NCBI RefSeq assembly: GCF_003312875.1
Contig: NZ_CP015163.1
Location: forward strand, 5,394,001-5,458,000
Length of the DNA: 64,000 nt
Reading direction: 5' to 3'
Source: Amycolatopsis albispora
Lineage (GTDB): Bacteria; Actinomycetota; Actinomycetes; Mycobacteriales; Pseudonocardiaceae
Within the stretch, counting starts at the first letter, position 1; each line of letters starts with the position of its first letter. A program made the position numbers and the translations under genes. The notes below the pieces were generated by a model. It was not told where the DNA came from. It saw only the letters and a list, made by a program, of their open reading frames with translations, and made no database searches. Below, in pieces: positions 14,865 through 24,148 of the stretch.

Positions 14865-16001
14865 ATGCACTACCGGCTCGACATCCCCGAAGCGGAGCTG
14901 CTCGACCTCCGCGACCGCCTCCTGCGCACGCGCTGGCCGGAGGCGGAAACGGTCGGCGACTGGTCGCAGGGCGTGCCGCTGGCCTACCTGCGTGAGCTGT
15001 GCGAATACTGGGCCACCGGGTACGACTGGCGGCGCGTGGAGGCCCGGCTCAACGCGCTGCCGCAGTTCAAGACCGAGATCGACGGGCTGGGCGTCCACTT
15101 CCTGCACGTTCGCTCACCGCATCCCGGCGCCGTGCCGCTGGTGCTGACCAGCGGCTGGCCCGGCTCGATCGTCGAATTCCTCAAGGTGATCGAGCCGCTG
15201 ACCGATCCGCCGGATCCCGCCGACGCGTTCCACGTGGTGTGCCCGTCGATCCCGGGTTTCGGCTTCAGCGACAAGCCGGCCGAGCCGGGGTGGGGCATTG
15301 AAAGGATCGCCGGGGCGTGGCTGCGGCTGATGAGCGAACTCGGCTACCAGCGCTTCGGCGCGCAGGGCAGCGACTGGGGCACCAGCATCACCACGAGCAT
15401 GGCGCAGCAGGCGCCGGACAGGCTGATCGGCATCCACCTCATGCCACCGATCGCCGCGCCCGATCCGGACACGTTCGACGACCTCACCGAAGCCGAGCAG
15501 GCCTCGATCGACGCGCTACGGCACGCGAGCGAATGGGAGGACGGCTATTCCGCCGAGCAGTCCACCAAACCGCAGACGATCGGCTATTCCCTGGTCGACT
15601 CGCCGGTCGGGCTGTGCGCGTGGATCGTGGAGAAGTTCCGCGCGTGGACCGACTGCGGTGGTCATCCGGAGAACGTGCTCAGCAAGGACGAACTCCTGGA
15701 CAGCGTGATGTTCTACTGGCTGCCCGGCACCGGCGCGTCGTCGGCGCGCCTGTACTGGGAGAGCATCCGCCAGGTGCGGGAGTGGTTCACCACGGCCACC
15801 ACCGATGCGGTCGAGGTGCCCACGGGCTGCTCGCTGTTCCCACGGGAAACCCCGCGCCCTTCCCTCCGCTGGGCCGCGAAGCGATACACGAACATCGTGT
15901 ACTGGAACGAGCCTGACCGCGGTGGCCACTTCGCCGCGCTCGAGCAGCCGGTCCTGTTTGTGGAGGAGGTGCGTGCCTTCTTCCGAAAACTCGACAACTG
16001 A
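14865..16001 (+). CDS. Epoxide hydrolase (EHN-domain family)
   Basis: 378 residues from ATG 14865 (a GTG directly before it is equally possible). The N-terminal EHN helices (LLDLRDRLLRTRWPEAE, WRRVEARLNALPQF) precede an alpha/beta hydrolase fold with GSDWG (nucleophile Asp about 170), PSIPGFGFS and a C-terminal GGHFAALEQP supplying the His. The family opens epoxides to diols. One oddity is the oxyanion-region motif TSGWPGS, where the family usually has HGWPGS, so a His is replaced by Ser. It is a paralogue of the disrupted hydrolase at 28,801. Confidence 0.9.
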   Translation: MHYRLDIPEAELLDLRDRLLRTRWPEAETVGDWSQGVPLAYLRELCEYWATGYDWRRVEARLNALPQFKTEIDGLGVHFLHVRSPHPGAVPLVLTSGWPGSIVEFLKVIEPLTDPPDPADAFHVVCPSIPGFGFSDKPAEPGWGIERIAGAWLRLMSELGYQRFGAQGSDWGTSITTSMAQQAPDRLIGIHLMPPIAAPDPDTFDDLTEAEQASIDALRHASEWEDGYSAEQSTKPQTIGYSLVDSPVGLCAWIVEKFRAWTDCGGHPENVLSKDELLDSVMFYWLPGTGASSARLYWESIRQVREWFTTATTDAVEVPTGCSLFPRETPRPSLRWAAKRYTNIVYWNEPDRGGHFAALEQPVLFVEEVRAFFRKLDN

Positions 16002-16044
16002 ATACCGCCCGGCCACAGGACGCGCCGCTGATCTACGGGACCGG

Positions 16045-16330
16045 CTAGCTCGGCTGATCCGGTGAACCAGCTTGCTCGGCTGCCCCGCCGGACCGGCTTG
16101 CTCGGCTGCCCCGCCGGACCGGCTTGCTCGGCTGCCCCGCCGAACCAGCTTGCTCGACCGACCCGCCGAACCCGGCTTGCTCGACCGACCCGGTGAACCA
16201 GCTTGCTCGGCGATCCGCCGGACCGGCTTGCTCGGCTGACCCGCCGGACCGGCTAGTTCGACTGACCCGCTGGATCGGCTTGCTCGACTGATCCGGTGAA
16301 CCAGTCTGTTCGACTGATCTGCTGGACCGG
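16045..16330. repeat. 26-bp tandem repeat (minisatellite), about 11 copies
   Basis: Units of 26 bp begin CTTGCTCGGCTG and end CCGGACCGG or GTGAACCAG. Two central neighbouring units are identical (16071-16096, 16097-16122) and others are 25 or 27 bp, so the array is not coding. It decays after 16330. It sits between the epoxide hydrolase and the next gene. Its function is unknown; slippage expansion is likely. Confidence 0.85.
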
Positions 16331-16709
16331 CTTGTTCGGCTGGCGCCGAGTCAGGCAACCAGCCTGCTCGGCCGCGCCGACCAGGCCACCCCAGGCCCGT
16401 TCGGCCCGCCTAGCAGCCGGCCCTGCTCGGCCGCGGTCAGCCAGCCTGGCCGACGCCGATTCGGTGGCCCAGCCACCCGGGCACAGGCTCGCCAGGGGAT
16501 CGCGGTGGCTCGCCAGGGGATCGCGATCGAGCAGGGAAGGGATCCGGCAAGGCCCCGCCTCTCCTGGCGAAGGGAGCATCTCGCTCCTCGCGAGGGGTGC
16601 ATCCGGTGAGCGAAAGCCTGCCAGGCCCGACACCGCCTCGGCCCGGCACGTGACCGGCAACGCCCAGCCCAACGATCACGATTGGCATCTACTTTCCGAG
16701 TCGCGTACG
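16331..16709. other. Non-coding, repeat-rich intergenic stretch
   Basis: Degenerate continuation of the 26-bp repeat is followed by a second short direct repeat (GCTCGCCAGGGGATCGCG twice, 21 bp apart, around 16489-16527) and small GC-rich dyads. Open frames here lack start sites and codon bias, and I see no gene. Confidence 0.6.
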
Positions 16710-16725
16710 CTTTCCGTATGGAAAG
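16710..16725. promoter_or_regulatory. Inverted repeat CTTTCC-GTAT-GGAAAG
   Basis: Perfect 6-bp arms about 24 bp before the membrane protein start. A likely operator for the winged-helix regulator encoded second in this operon (autoregulation inferred). Confidence 0.5.
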
Positions 16726-16748
16726 AAGTTGCGGGACGGAGGAAGGTC

Positions 16749-17216
16749 ATGCCTGACCGGTCTGAGCTGGACCAAGTCGCCGAAGCACGTCGCCGGATTG
16801 CGGCCCACGCCCGGTTTCCCGTCGCCTACTGGGTGTTCTACGGGGTCGTGCTGGTGCTGCTCGCGGGGTTGCCGATCTGGATGACGTGGCTGCGCCCGGC
16901 CGACAGCACCTACGTGACCTGGGCGATCGCCGCGATCGGCATCGGGTCGGCGATCTACTCGTGGGCCCGTCGCCGCCGCTCCGGCGTCCACCTCGCCAAA
17001 CGGATCAGCGCGTATCCCAGCGCCCGGCCGAGCTGGCTGGTCGGTATCGGCGTCACGCTGGCCGGGTTCGCCGGCATCTACGCGCTGGTCGAGCACGGGC
17101 AGCGCGGGCTCGCGTTCCTGGTGCTCCCGGTCGTGGCGCTCGTCGTGTTCGTCGCGCAGGTCAAGACCCGGTCCGCGATGTACCGGGACATCGAAGCCGG
17201 CCGGGTCCGGCTGTGA
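16749..17216 (+). CDS. Four-helix membrane protein of unknown function
   Basis: 155 residues from ATG 16749, preceded by GGAGGAAGG. About four membrane segments are visible: VAYWVFYGVVLVLLAGLPIW, YVTWAIAAIGIGSAIYSW, WLVGIGVTLAGFAGIYALV and GLAFLVLPVVALVVFVAQV. The N-terminus is charged and cytosolic. It overlaps the winged-helix regulator gene by GTGA. Such membrane protein plus small regulator pairs are common in actinomycetes, but the role is not known to me. Confidence 0.82.
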   Translation: MPDRSELDQVAEARRRIAAHARFPVAYWVFYGVVLVLLAGLPIWMTWLRPADSTYVTWAIAAIGIGSAIYSWARRRRSGVHLAKRISAYPSARPSWLVGIGVTLAGFAGIYALVEHGQRGLAFLVLPVVALVVFVAQVKTRSAMYRDIEAGRVRL

Positions 17217-17518
17217 CCGAACCGGGCACGGGCCGGGACCCGATCTTCGAGACCGGGCCACGGCTGGCGCTGTGCGCGCTGCTGCAGGGCGCCGAGTGGG
17301 TCGACTTCGCCACCGCGCGCGACATGCTGGGCGTGAGCGACTCCGCGATCTCCAAGCACAGCCGCACTCTCGAAGAGGCCGGCTATCTCGAGGTGCGCAA
17401 AGGCTCGGTGGGCCGTCGGCCGCGGACCTGGTTCCGGCTGACCAAAACCGGTCACGTCGCGATCCGCGGCCACCTCGACTGGTTGTCCCAGCTGCGCCAC
17501 GCCCTCGACGCGCCCTGA
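17213..17518 (+). CDS. Small MarR/ArsR-like winged-helix regulator
   Basis: 101 residues from GTG 17213 (GTGA overlap). It is a single winged-helix domain: LALCALLQGAEWVDFATARDM, then the recognition helix region LGVSDSAISKHSRTLEEAG, then the wing VRKGSVGRRPRTWFRLT. It is the stand-alone winged-helix type with no ligand domain. It probably represses its own operon through the palindrome at 16710-16725. Confidence 0.85.
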   Translation: MTEPGTGRDPIFETGPRLALCALLQGAEWVDFATARDMLGVSDSAISKHSRTLEEAGYLEVRKGSVGRRPRTWFRLTKTGHVAIRGHLDWLSQLRHALDAP

Positions 17519-17521
17519 GCC

Positions 17522-18175
17522 TCAAAGGTCTTCGAGGCGCACCAGCCCGTCCTGGATGGCGCGGGCGACCAGGCCCGCTTTGGTCGGCGCGGCACGTCCC
17601 GCGTTGGCGTACTTGATCCGCACGCGGTCGATGTACGAATTCACCGTGCGCACCGAGAGCCCGAGCTTTTCGGCGACCATGTCCTTGGACTCGCAGGCAA
17701 ACCAGTTGACCAGCACGTCCACTTCGCGGGCGCTCAGGCGCGGCCGGTCGGGCCGGGTGTCCACGCCGATCGCCCTGGCCATCGAGGGCGGTGTGTACGG
17801 CAGGTGCCTGGCGGCGGCGTGGATCGCGGCGACCAGGTGCGCGGGCCCCTCGGCCTTGGTGAGATAACTCGACGCGCCGATGTCGAGGCAGGTCAGCGCG
17901 GTGTCCTTGTCGTCGCGCATGGTGTAGACCACGACCTGACGCCCGGCGTCGACCAGCCTGCGGAGATCACCGTAAGCCGGGGTCGGCGCACCCAGTTGCA
18001 GGTCGAGCACGATCACGTCGGCCTGGCTGCCGGGATCGAGCCAGGCGACGGCGACCGTGGGGCCGGAGTCGACCACCCGCACCTCCGGTGTCGCGGCGGC
18101 GCACCAGGCTTCGATGCCGCTGACGATGGCGGGGTGGTCGTCGATGACCACCGCGGTGATCAGTTCGTCGTCCAC
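17522..18175 (-). CDS. LuxR/NarL-family response regulator
   Basis: 217 residues from GTG 18175. The receiver has DDH near the N-terminus, phospho-acceptor Asp about 58 (VIVLDLQLG), Thr in VVYTMRDDK and Lys in YLTKAEG. The C-terminal HTH reads LSAREVDVLVNWFACESKDMVAEKLGLSVRTVNSYIDRVR. It overlaps the preceding kinase-like gene by 16 bp and completes a three-gene signalling operon. Its stop is 3 bp from the stop of the convergent winged-helix gene. Confidence 0.93.
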   Translation of the reverse strand: MDDELITAVVIDDHPAIVSGIEAWCAAATPEVRVVDSGPTVAVAWLDPGSQADVIVLDLQLGAPTPAYGDLRRLVDAGRQVVVYTMRDDKDTALTCLDIGASSYLTKAEGPAHLVAAIHAAARHLPYTPPSMARAIGVDTRPDRPRLSAREVDVLVNWFACESKDMVAEKLGLSVRTVNSYIDRVRIKYANAGRAAPTKAGLVARAIQDGLVRLEDL

Positions 18176-19239
18176 ACGGCCTCCACCCAGTGCTTGCCGC
18201 CGGATTCGCGATGCGTGACGGCGACCGGCCCCGCCGACGCGAGCGGCGCGGGCGGTGGCGCGTCGGTCACCACGCTGACGGTCGCGGTGCCGGGCGCGCC
18301 CAGCACGGTCACCCTGGCCTCGGCCACGGTCGCGGCGAGGCAGGCCACCACCGGCTCGGTCAGCGCGCGGCGAACCGGGACGGGCAGCTCCGGCCGTTCG
18401 CCCAAGGTGCCGAGGAACACCGTGACTCCCTTGCGTTCGGCCACCTCCGCACAGGCACGCAGCTCGTGCAGCAGCGGATCGTCGACATCGTCGGTTTCGG
18501 CGAACAGGCGGCGCATCCTGGCCGCCTCCACCGCGTAGGACGCGCGGTCGCGCACCGGGGTTCCGGCGGCCAGCCGCGCCAGCAACGGCACGGTGGTGGT
18601 CGCCAGTTCCTCGAAGCGGGCACGGCGATCGCGGTGCAGCTGGTCGGCGACGGCCTCGGCGGTGCGGGTGCGTTCCTCCTGCGCGGCGGTTCGCTGGGCC
18701 ATCCGGGCCATCCGGCTCAGCGCGGCCGTCGCCGCGGCCACGGTGAGCTGGTAGCCGAGCACCAGAATCGCCACGGTCGCCAGGCTCGCCAGCGTCAGCC
18801 GGTCGCTCTGCCCCACGACGATCAACTGCCCGAAGCTGAACACCTGGTGCGCGGCCAAGGCCAGCAACACCGCGGCGAACCGGTGGTCGGCGAGCAGCAG
18901 CAGGCAGAACCAGCCGATCGTGCCGTAGGACCATTCGGCTTCGGTGACCACGAGTTCCGCTGGCACGGCGAACACCGCGGCCGCCGACGCGGCGAACACC
19001 GCGGCGAGCGCGGGCCAGCGCGACCGGCCGAGTGGGCGGTCGCGCCAGATCCGCCAGCCCGCGAAAGCCAGAATCCCGCTCAGCACGGCAAAAGCGGCGA
19101 CCTCCACCGCGAACGAGTGGTACACCTCGGCGTTGGCCAGCAGCAGCGGCAGGTTCAGGCCGAGCAGGGTGACCGCGGTGATCAGCAACGTCGCCAGGCG
19201 AAGGCCGCGGAACAGCTTGGACACGGTGAGTTCAGCCAT
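18160..19239 (-). CDS. Membrane histidine-kinase-like protein, degenerate
   Basis: 359 residues from ATG 19239. Five or six membrane helices occupy about 10-190, then a coiled helix (RMAQRTAAQEERTRTAEAVADQLHRDRRARF). The region that should hold the phospho-His (FEELATTTVPLLARLAAG) has none. The region that should bind ATP (LTEPVVACLAATVAEARVTVLG) lacks the N-box Asn, the DxGxG and the GxG motifs. It therefore appears to be a pseudokinase that pairs with the active kinase upstream; the overlap of 8 bp with that gene and 16 bp with the regulator gene supports joint function. Sensing or allosteric control is inferred. Confidence 0.75.
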   Translation of the reverse strand: MAELTVSKLFRGLRLATLLITAVTLLGLNLPLLLANAEVYHSFAVEVAAFAVLSGILAFAGWRIWRDRPLGRSRWPALAAVFAASAAAVFAVPAELVVTEAEWSYGTIGWFCLLLLADHRFAAVLLALAAHQVFSFGQLIVVGQSDRLTLASLATVAILVLGYQLTVAAATAALSRMARMAQRTAAQEERTRTAEAVADQLHRDRRARFEELATTTVPLLARLAAGTPVRDRASYAVEAARMRRLFAETDDVDDPLLHELRACAEVAERKGVTVFLGTLGERPELPVPVRRALTEPVVACLAATVAEARVTVLGAPGTATVSVVTDAPPPAPLASAGPVAVTHRESGGKHWVEAVWTTN

Positions 19240-20353
19240 GCGCCCACTCCAGCCGGACCGTCGTGCCGTGGCCGGGCGTGCTCCGCACCCGTGCCGTGCC
19301 ACCGACTTCGGCCATTCTGTCCACAATGGACCCTGACAGCCCGTGCCGGTGCGCGGGAACCGACGCCGGGTCGAATCCCTTGCCACGGTCGGAAACTTCG
19401 ACGCAAACGGCGTTCAACTCATGCCGCACGCTGATCACCGCGGAATCGACACCCGCGTGGCGTGCGACATTCTCCAGCGCCTCACCCACCGCACGGCACA
19501 ACGCGACGGCCGGTGCCGCCGGGAGCCGGATCGGCCCGGTGGCCCGGATTTCGACCTCGACCGGGCGGTGCCGTGCGCTTTCGTCGAGCATTTCGACCAG
19601 GTCCACCTGGCCTTCCGGCAGTTCCGCGCGACCCGAGAGCGCCTCGAGATCACGCGCGGCACGCTCGGCCAGCCACGGCTCGCGGCCGGTGACCATGCCG
19701 GTGCCGACCGCCAGCAGGGTCGCGGCGGCGGTGTCGTGCATGGTGGCGAGGTGCTCGCGTTCGTCGGCACGGCGAGCGGCGGCGATCTCGGCCTCGCGGC
19801 GCACGCGCTCCCCCGCCGCCGTCCCGCGGTCGACCACCCGGCCGGCGTGACGCACCAGGATGCGCAGGCCACGGGACAGTCCGGCTTCCGCCAGCGTCCA
19901 CAGCCCGAGCGGCAGCGACGCGGTCCACCCAGCCGGATCCGCGATCGCCGATCCCGCGAGATAGGCCGCGATCAGCACGAACGTGAGCACCAGGCCCGGC
20001 ATCGGTTCGCACAGCCACTGGTGGCACACGGCGGTGATGGACACCGCGACCAGCACCCAGCTCGTGCTGTCGTGCAGCAGGACGACCGGGTCGATCCACC
20101 GCGCCCCAAGGCAAACCAGCGCGATGACCGCGGTGTCGAGCGCGAGCACCCTGGACGCGCGGGTCCAGTAGAAGGCGCTCCACAGCGCCAGCGCGACCAC
20201 CACCGGCGCGGATCGTTCGAGTGGCACGGTCAGCAACGTCAGCGCGGCGACCGAGAGCAACACGGCCGTCCGCACCACCACCGCGTACCGGCGGCCGACC
20301 CGCTCGACCTCCCGCTCGGCGGGACCACCCGATGTGGGTTGATCGACCGGCAC
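19232..20353 (-). CDS. NarL-type sensor histidine kinase
   Basis: 373 residues from GTG 20353, chosen because GGAGG lies about 7 bases upstream; ATG 20398 has no such site. Several membrane helices (about 25-165) precede a dimerisation helix with phospho-His in ATMHDTAAATLL (about residue 206). The HATPase domain shows the N-box EALENVARHAG, DRGKGFDP and GHGTTVRL. It should phosphorylate the LuxR-type regulator two genes downstream. Confidence 0.88.
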   Translation of the reverse strand: MPVDQPTSGGPAEREVERVGRRYAVVVRTAVLLSVAALTLLTVPLERSAPVVVALALWSAFYWTRASRVLALDTAVIALVCLGARWIDPVVLLHDSTSWVLVAVSITAVCHQWLCEPMPGLVLTFVLIAAYLAGSAIADPAGWTASLPLGLWTLAEAGLSRGLRILVRHAGRVVDRGTAAGERVRREAEIAAARRADEREHLATMHDTAAATLLAVGTGMVTGREPWLAERAARDLEALSGRAELPEGQVDLVEMLDESARHRPVEVEIRATGPIRLPAAPAVALCRAVGEALENVARHAGVDSAVISVRHELNAVCVEVSDRGKGFDPASVPAHRHGLSGSIVDRMAEVGGTARVRSTPGHGTTVRLEWAHG

Positions 20354-20586
20354 CGCGCCTCCATCACCCGCACTAGCTTCGGTTTTCCAGCCGACCATGG
20401 AGGAACGCGGTGGACCAGGTTCAGCTGGACGCACGCGACGTCGCGCTGCGCACCCAGGTCGAAGACATGCTAGCGGGCGGGTGCAAGCACGCCGCCGAGC
20501 CGAAACCGCTGCCCGGCCGAGGGGGCCGGACAGCGGCGGGCGAACCGGTCACCAGCAACACCGAATACACCCGGGCACTGGGGGTC
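20354..20586 (+). other. Intergenic region with a possible small or broken ORF
   Basis: A GTG at 20410 is preceded by GGAGG and reads DQVQLDARDVALRTQVEDML, with plausible codon use to about 20560. The frame then runs through the hairpin at 20587-20619 and into the antisense of the permease gene, ending only at 20748. The T-run of that hairpin faces the plus strand, which would fit a plus-strand transcript. It could be the remains of a truncated gene; I do not call a protein. Confidence 0.3.
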
Positions 20587-20624
20587 GCGGCGGGGCCGTC
20601 GCTCCGGCGGCCCCGCCGCGTTTT
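20587..20624. terminator. Strong hairpin terminator
   Basis: A 12-bp stem (GCGGCGGGGCCG/CGGCCCCGCCGC) with a 9-base loop, followed on the plus strand by GTTTT. It is immediately downstream of the permease stop on the minus strand, so it may serve both directions. Confidence 0.7.
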
Positions 20625-21820
20625 CAGGGGGTGGCCAGTGCTTCCGTCGGGGACAGGCGGGACGCGCGGATGGCTGGGTAGAGCCCGGCCAGTGCGCCGA
20701 TCAGCAGGGTGGCCGCGATGCCGCCGCCCAGGGACCAGGGTGGGATGACGGCGGGCCAGTCGCGGGAGAAGGCGTAGCCGACCGAGACGGCGGCGCCGAG
20801 GGCCGCGCCGCCGACACCACCAAGAGCGGACAGCAGCAGCGACTCGGCCAGGAACTGGCTTCGGATCCGGCCCCGGGTGGCACCCAGTGACCGGCGCAGG
20901 CCGATTTCCGCGCGCCGCTCGAGCACCGAGATGACCATGGTGTTCGCGACACCCACGCCGCCCACCAGCAACGCCACCGCGCCCACGCCCAGCAGCAGCC
21001 CGGTGAACGCCTCCGTCGCGGCCTGCTTCGCGGCCAGCGCGTCCGACGGCCGCGAGACCTCCACCTCGTTCGGCGCCTCCGGGTTCGCCGTAGCACCGAG
21101 GACCGCGCGCACCGCCTCCACCTGCGTTTCCTGCGAGCGCGTGTAAATGGTCGTCGGGTGGCCGTCGAACGACAACGCGGCCTCGGCCGCCGGCCAGCCG
21201 ACCAGGGCCGCCGCGTCCAGTTCCGGGGCCAGCTCGGCCGGTTCGAGAATGCCGATCACGGTGAACCACTCACCGCCGATCAGCACCTGCGTGTCCGGCT
21301 GCGTGATGCCGAGACGCTCGGCCGCGACCGCGCCCAGCACCGTCGCGCGGTACGAACCCGTCGCGTCGTTGAGCCACGTCCCGCTCCGCACGCGCCCCGC
21401 GATCGTCGGCAGCAGGTCGCTGCGGGCCGCGTAGGCGGACAGCCCGTTCGTCTGCGACTCCGGGATCTTGTCGGTGCGGTACACCTTCGCGTCCTCGACC
21501 CGGCCGACCGCGGACAGCGACTCCACCGGCGAAATCCGCTCCGTCATCGCCTCCGACGCCAGCGGCAGCTGCGCCTGCTCCCCCATCATCGTGGTCCCCG
21601 GCCCGACGGTGAGCAGGTTCGTGCCCAGCGCGTCGAGCGTGTTGTCCAGTTCCGCCCGCGACGACGAGGAAATCCCCACCACGGCGACCATCGCGGCGAT
21701 CCCGATCGCGATGCCCAGCGCGGACAGGAACGCCCGCATCGGCCGCGTCCGCAACCCGACCGCGCCCACCTTCAGCACGTCCCGCGGCCACATCCGCGCG
21801 GGTGCCAGCACGTCCGCCAT
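20624..21820 (-). CDS. MacB/FtsX-type ABC transporter permease
   Basis: 398 residues from ATG 21820 (TGATG overlap with the ATPase gene). Architecture: one N-terminal membrane helix (FLSALGIAIGIAAMVAVVGIS), a large extracytoplasmic domain of about 220 residues, then three helices including LLLGVGAVALLVGGVGVANTMVISVLERRAEIGLRRSLGA, which is the FtsX signature. This is the layout of MacB-type mechanotransmission exporters, which push substrates outward rather than through a channel. It works with the ATPase and the adaptor of the same operon. Confidence 0.93.
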   Translation of the reverse strand: MADVLAPARMWPRDVLKVGAVGLRTRPMRAFLSALGIAIGIAAMVAVVGISSSSRAELDNTLDALGTNLLTVGPGTTMMGEQAQLPLASEAMTERISPVESLSAVGRVEDAKVYRTDKIPESQTNGLSAYAARSDLLPTIAGRVRSGTWLNDATGSYRATVLGAVAAERLGITQPDTQVLIGGEWFTVIGILEPAELAPELDAAALVGWPAAEAALSFDGHPTTIYTRSQETQVEAVRAVLGATANPEAPNEVEVSRPSDALAAKQAATEAFTGLLLGVGAVALLVGGVGVANTMVISVLERRAEIGLRRSLGATRGRIRSQFLAESLLLSALGGVGGAALGAAVSVGYAFSRDWPAVIPPWSLGGGIAATLLIGALAGLYPAIRASRLSPTEALATP

Positions 21821-22473
21821 CAGTCCACCAGCCTGCCGTCCCGCATCCGCACCTGACGCGGCAGCGACGCGGCGATGTCCCGGTCGTGCGTGATGATCAC
21901 GACCGTGGTGCCCGCCGCGTTCAGCTCACGCATCAACCGCATCACGCCCTCCCCCGACGCGGTGTCCAGCGCCCCGGTCGGCTCGTCGGCGAGCAGCAGC
22001 GGCGGGTCCCCGGCCACCGCCCTGGCCACCGCGACCCGCTGCCGCTCCCCGCCGGACAGCTCGTGCGGGCGGTGGTCCATGCGGTGCGCCAGGCCGACCC
22101 GCTCCAGCGCCGCGCTCGCGCGCCGCCGCCGCTCCCCCGCGCGCAGGCCGGTGTACAGCAGGCCGTCCGCGACATTGTCCAAAGCGGACACTCCGGCGGC
22201 CAGGTGGAACTGCTGGAATACGAACCCGATCCGGCGCGCCCGCAGCACGGACAGCTTGGCGTCGGACAGCCTCGCCACGTCGTAGCCGTCGATGTGCACG
22301 TCCCCCGACGTCGGCCGGTCCAGGGTGCCCAGCAGGTTCAGCATGGTCGACTTCCCCGAGCCGGACGGCCCGACGATGGCGACCAGTTCCCCCTGCTCCA
22401 CCCGCAGCGAAACCCCGCTCAGCGCGGCGACCCCGCCCGGGTAGTGCTTGCTCACGTCGGTCAGCGAGATCAC
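21820..22473 (-). CDS. ABC transporter ATP-binding protein (MacB/LolD type)
   Basis: 217 residues, starting in an ATGA overlap with the adaptor gene. Walker [10 protein letters not shown]-loop FVFQQFHL, signature [14 protein letters not shown], Walker [13 protein letters not shown] and the H-loop VIITHD are all intact. The size and ALD motif after Walker B match the LolD/MacB ATPase group that pairs with FtsX-like permeases. Confidence 0.96.
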   Translation of the reverse strand: MISLTDVSKHYPGGVAALSGVSLRVEQGELVAIVGPSGSGKSTMLNLLGTLDRPTSGDVHIDGYDVARLSDAKLSVLRARRIGFVFQQFHLAAGVSALDNVADGLLYTGLRAGERRRRASAALERVGLAHRMDHRPHELSGGERQRVAVARAVAGDPPLLLADEPTGALDTASGEGVMRLMRELNAAGTTVVIITHDRDIAASLPRQVRMRDGRLVD

Positions 22474-23531
22474 TTCGGCACCCCCACCACGGTGCCTTCG
22501 GCCAGTCCTTCCCCGGTGATCTCCACGCGGCCGTCGGCGAACAGCCCGGTTTTCACCGGCACGTAACGGGTTGTGCTGCCCTCGACCACCTCCACGCCGA
22601 AGCCGCCTTCGGCCAGCGCGAGCAGCGCGGCCACGGGCACGGTCAGCACGTTCTCGCGCTTGTCCGCGGTGAAGGTGACATCGACCGAGGCGAGTGCGTA
22701 GGACTCGGCGGCCTGCTGGTCGTCAAAACCGACGATCACCTCCACCTTGGTCGAGGCCTCCTGGTTCTGCCCGTCGCCCGGCTGGATGATCGTGGACACC
22801 TCGTCCACCCGGCCGGCGATCTCCTTGCCATCGGGCAGTTCTATCCGCACCTCACTGTCCTTTTTGGCCAACCGCTGATCCGCGGGCTCCAACTCGACCG
22901 TGATCGCCTTCTCGACGCCGGTGTAGGACAGCACCTTCTGGCCGGGCGCCGCGGGTTCGCCCTGCTTCGCCTCGACGGTGTCCACCCGCACCTCGCCGTC
23001 CGCGAACACCACGCGGCCGAGTTCGACCACGCCCGTTTCGTCGAGCCCCAGGTCCTCCTGCCAGTTCGTCACCGCGGTCGCGGTGGCCGAGGTGAACTCG
23101 TCGTCCACGGTGAAGCCGGTGTAGCCGAGTTCACGCAGGTTTTCCTCCAGCTGACGCACATCCGGCCCTTCCACACCGTCGGCGAGATCGCGGTAGGCGG
23201 GCATCGAGCCGTACAGCAGGCTCACCGGCTTGTCGTCCACTTTGTACAGTGGCTGGCCGCGGGCGATCCTGGCGTCGCCGTCCGGGACGAAGGTGAGCGT
23301 GCCCGGCAGCCGGTTGCTGATCGTCGTGGTGGTGCCGTAACCGAGTTCACCGTCGGCTTCGCGTGAATCGTTGAGCGTCTGTCTCGACACCTTCGCCGTG
23401 CTGGGCGGCAGTTCGCTCGCCGCGGTGTCACCGGCCTGACTCTGCTGCTGGGTGAACACCAGCATGCCCGCCGTGGCCGCCCCGGCCACCACGACCACGG
23501 CCACCCCGGCCGCGACCTTCCGCCGCATCAC
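22470..23531 (-). CDS. Membrane-fusion/adaptor protein with peptidoglycan-binding domain
   Basis: 353 residues with an N-terminal signal anchor ([21 protein letters not shown]). A peptidoglycan-binding-1-like domain lies near 120-172 ([32 protein letters not shown]), and the rest has HlyD-type barrel and beta segments. Such adaptors in actinomycetes couple MacB-type permeases to the cell wall. The ATG is in a 4-bp overlap with the stop of the lipoprotein gene. Confidence 0.9.
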   Translation of the reverse strand: MMRRKVAAGVAVVVVAGAATAGMLVFTQQQSQAGDTAASELPPSTAKVSRQTLNDSREADGELGYGTTTTISNRLPGTLTFVPDGDARIARGQPLYKVDDKPVSLLYGSMPAYRDLADGVEGPDVRQLEENLRELGYTGFTVDDEFTSATATAVTNWQEDLGLDETGVVELGRVVFADGEVRVDTVEAKQGEPAAPGQKVLSYTGVEKAITVELEPADQRLAKKDSEVRIELPDGKEIAGRVDEVSTIIQPGDGQNQEASTKVEVIVGFDDQQAAESYALASVDVTFTADKRENVLTVPVAALLALAEGGFGVEVVEGSTTRYVPVKTGLFADGRVEITGEGLAEGTVVGVPK

Positions 23532-24034
23532 TTGGCCTCCGGCAGCGCCATGATGTCCTTGCAGGCCTCCTGCGCCTTCTCGAAGTCCGGGTCCTCACCG
23601 ATCTCCGGGGTGATCCGAATGCCCGGCTGGTTGGGGTCGGGGTCGGCGAACGCCTCCACCCCGTTGGCACGCATGCACTCGGCGAACTTGCGGGCGTTCT
23701 CCTGCATTTCCGGGCGCGCCTTGCCGTTCGCCTGCGGGCTGAACTCGCGGCAGGCTTCCTGCGCCTTGTCCACCACTTCCTTCGGCGTGTTCTTGTCCAC
23801 CTTGAGCTGCACGCCCTTGCCGGGTTCGGGGTCGGGCATGTCCACGCCGTGCTCGCGCATGCACTGGGCGAACTTCACGCCGAGGTCGCCTTTGTCGGCG
23901 TCCGGCGCGGCGCTGGCCGGGGCACCGGTGGCCGGCTGCCCCGCCGAGGCCACCTGGTTCCCGCCGTCGTCGGCACCGCACGCGGTGAGCAGCAGGGTCA
24001 GCGCGGCAAAGGCGCCGAGGGTGAGCCGTCGCAT
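23528..24034 (-). CDS. Lipoprotein with a duplicated Cys-Met motif
   Basis: 168 residues from ATG 24034 (GGAGG upstream). Signal peptide with lipobox LLTAC, so anchored outside the membrane. The mature part holds two similar units: VKFAQCMREHGVDMPDP and, about 60 residues later, RKFAECMRANGVEAFADP, each followed by a Cys-containing helix (AQEACREF, AQEACKDI). The paired Cys could form disulfides. It heads the exporter operon, so it probably receives or presents the substrate at the outer face; the substrate is unknown. Confidence 0.87.
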   Translation of the reverse strand: MRRLTLGAFAALTLLLTACGADDGGNQVASAGQPATGAPASAAPDADKGDLGVKFAQCMREHGVDMPDPEPGKGVQLKVDKNTPKEVVDKAQEACREFSPQANGKARPEMQENARKFAECMRANGVEAFADPDPNQPGIRITPEIGEDPDFEKAQEACKDIMALPEAK

Positions 24035-24148
24035 CGGGTCCTCCAGTCGGTTGAATCGTCGGGAGGCATGCAACTCCGGCACCCGTTTCCAGGCGGTTTC
24101 CACGTTCGCTAACGGCGACGAAACACCTCGATCGGGGATCATGCGCGG

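Noticed and set aside
16045..16330. CRISPR array
   Set aside because: Units are contiguous 26-bp repeats with no unique spacers and no cas genes nearby.
15516..16358. Minus-strand open frame through the 26-bp repeats giving Ser/Ala/Gly repeats
   Set aside because: Repeat period is not a multiple of three and units of 25 and 27 bp occur; no start signal; overlaps the real hydrolase gene.
20410..20748. Small plus-strand protein starting DQVQLDARDV
   Set aside because: Has a fair ribosome site but runs through a strong hairpin and into the antisense of the permease; noted only as a possible gene relic.
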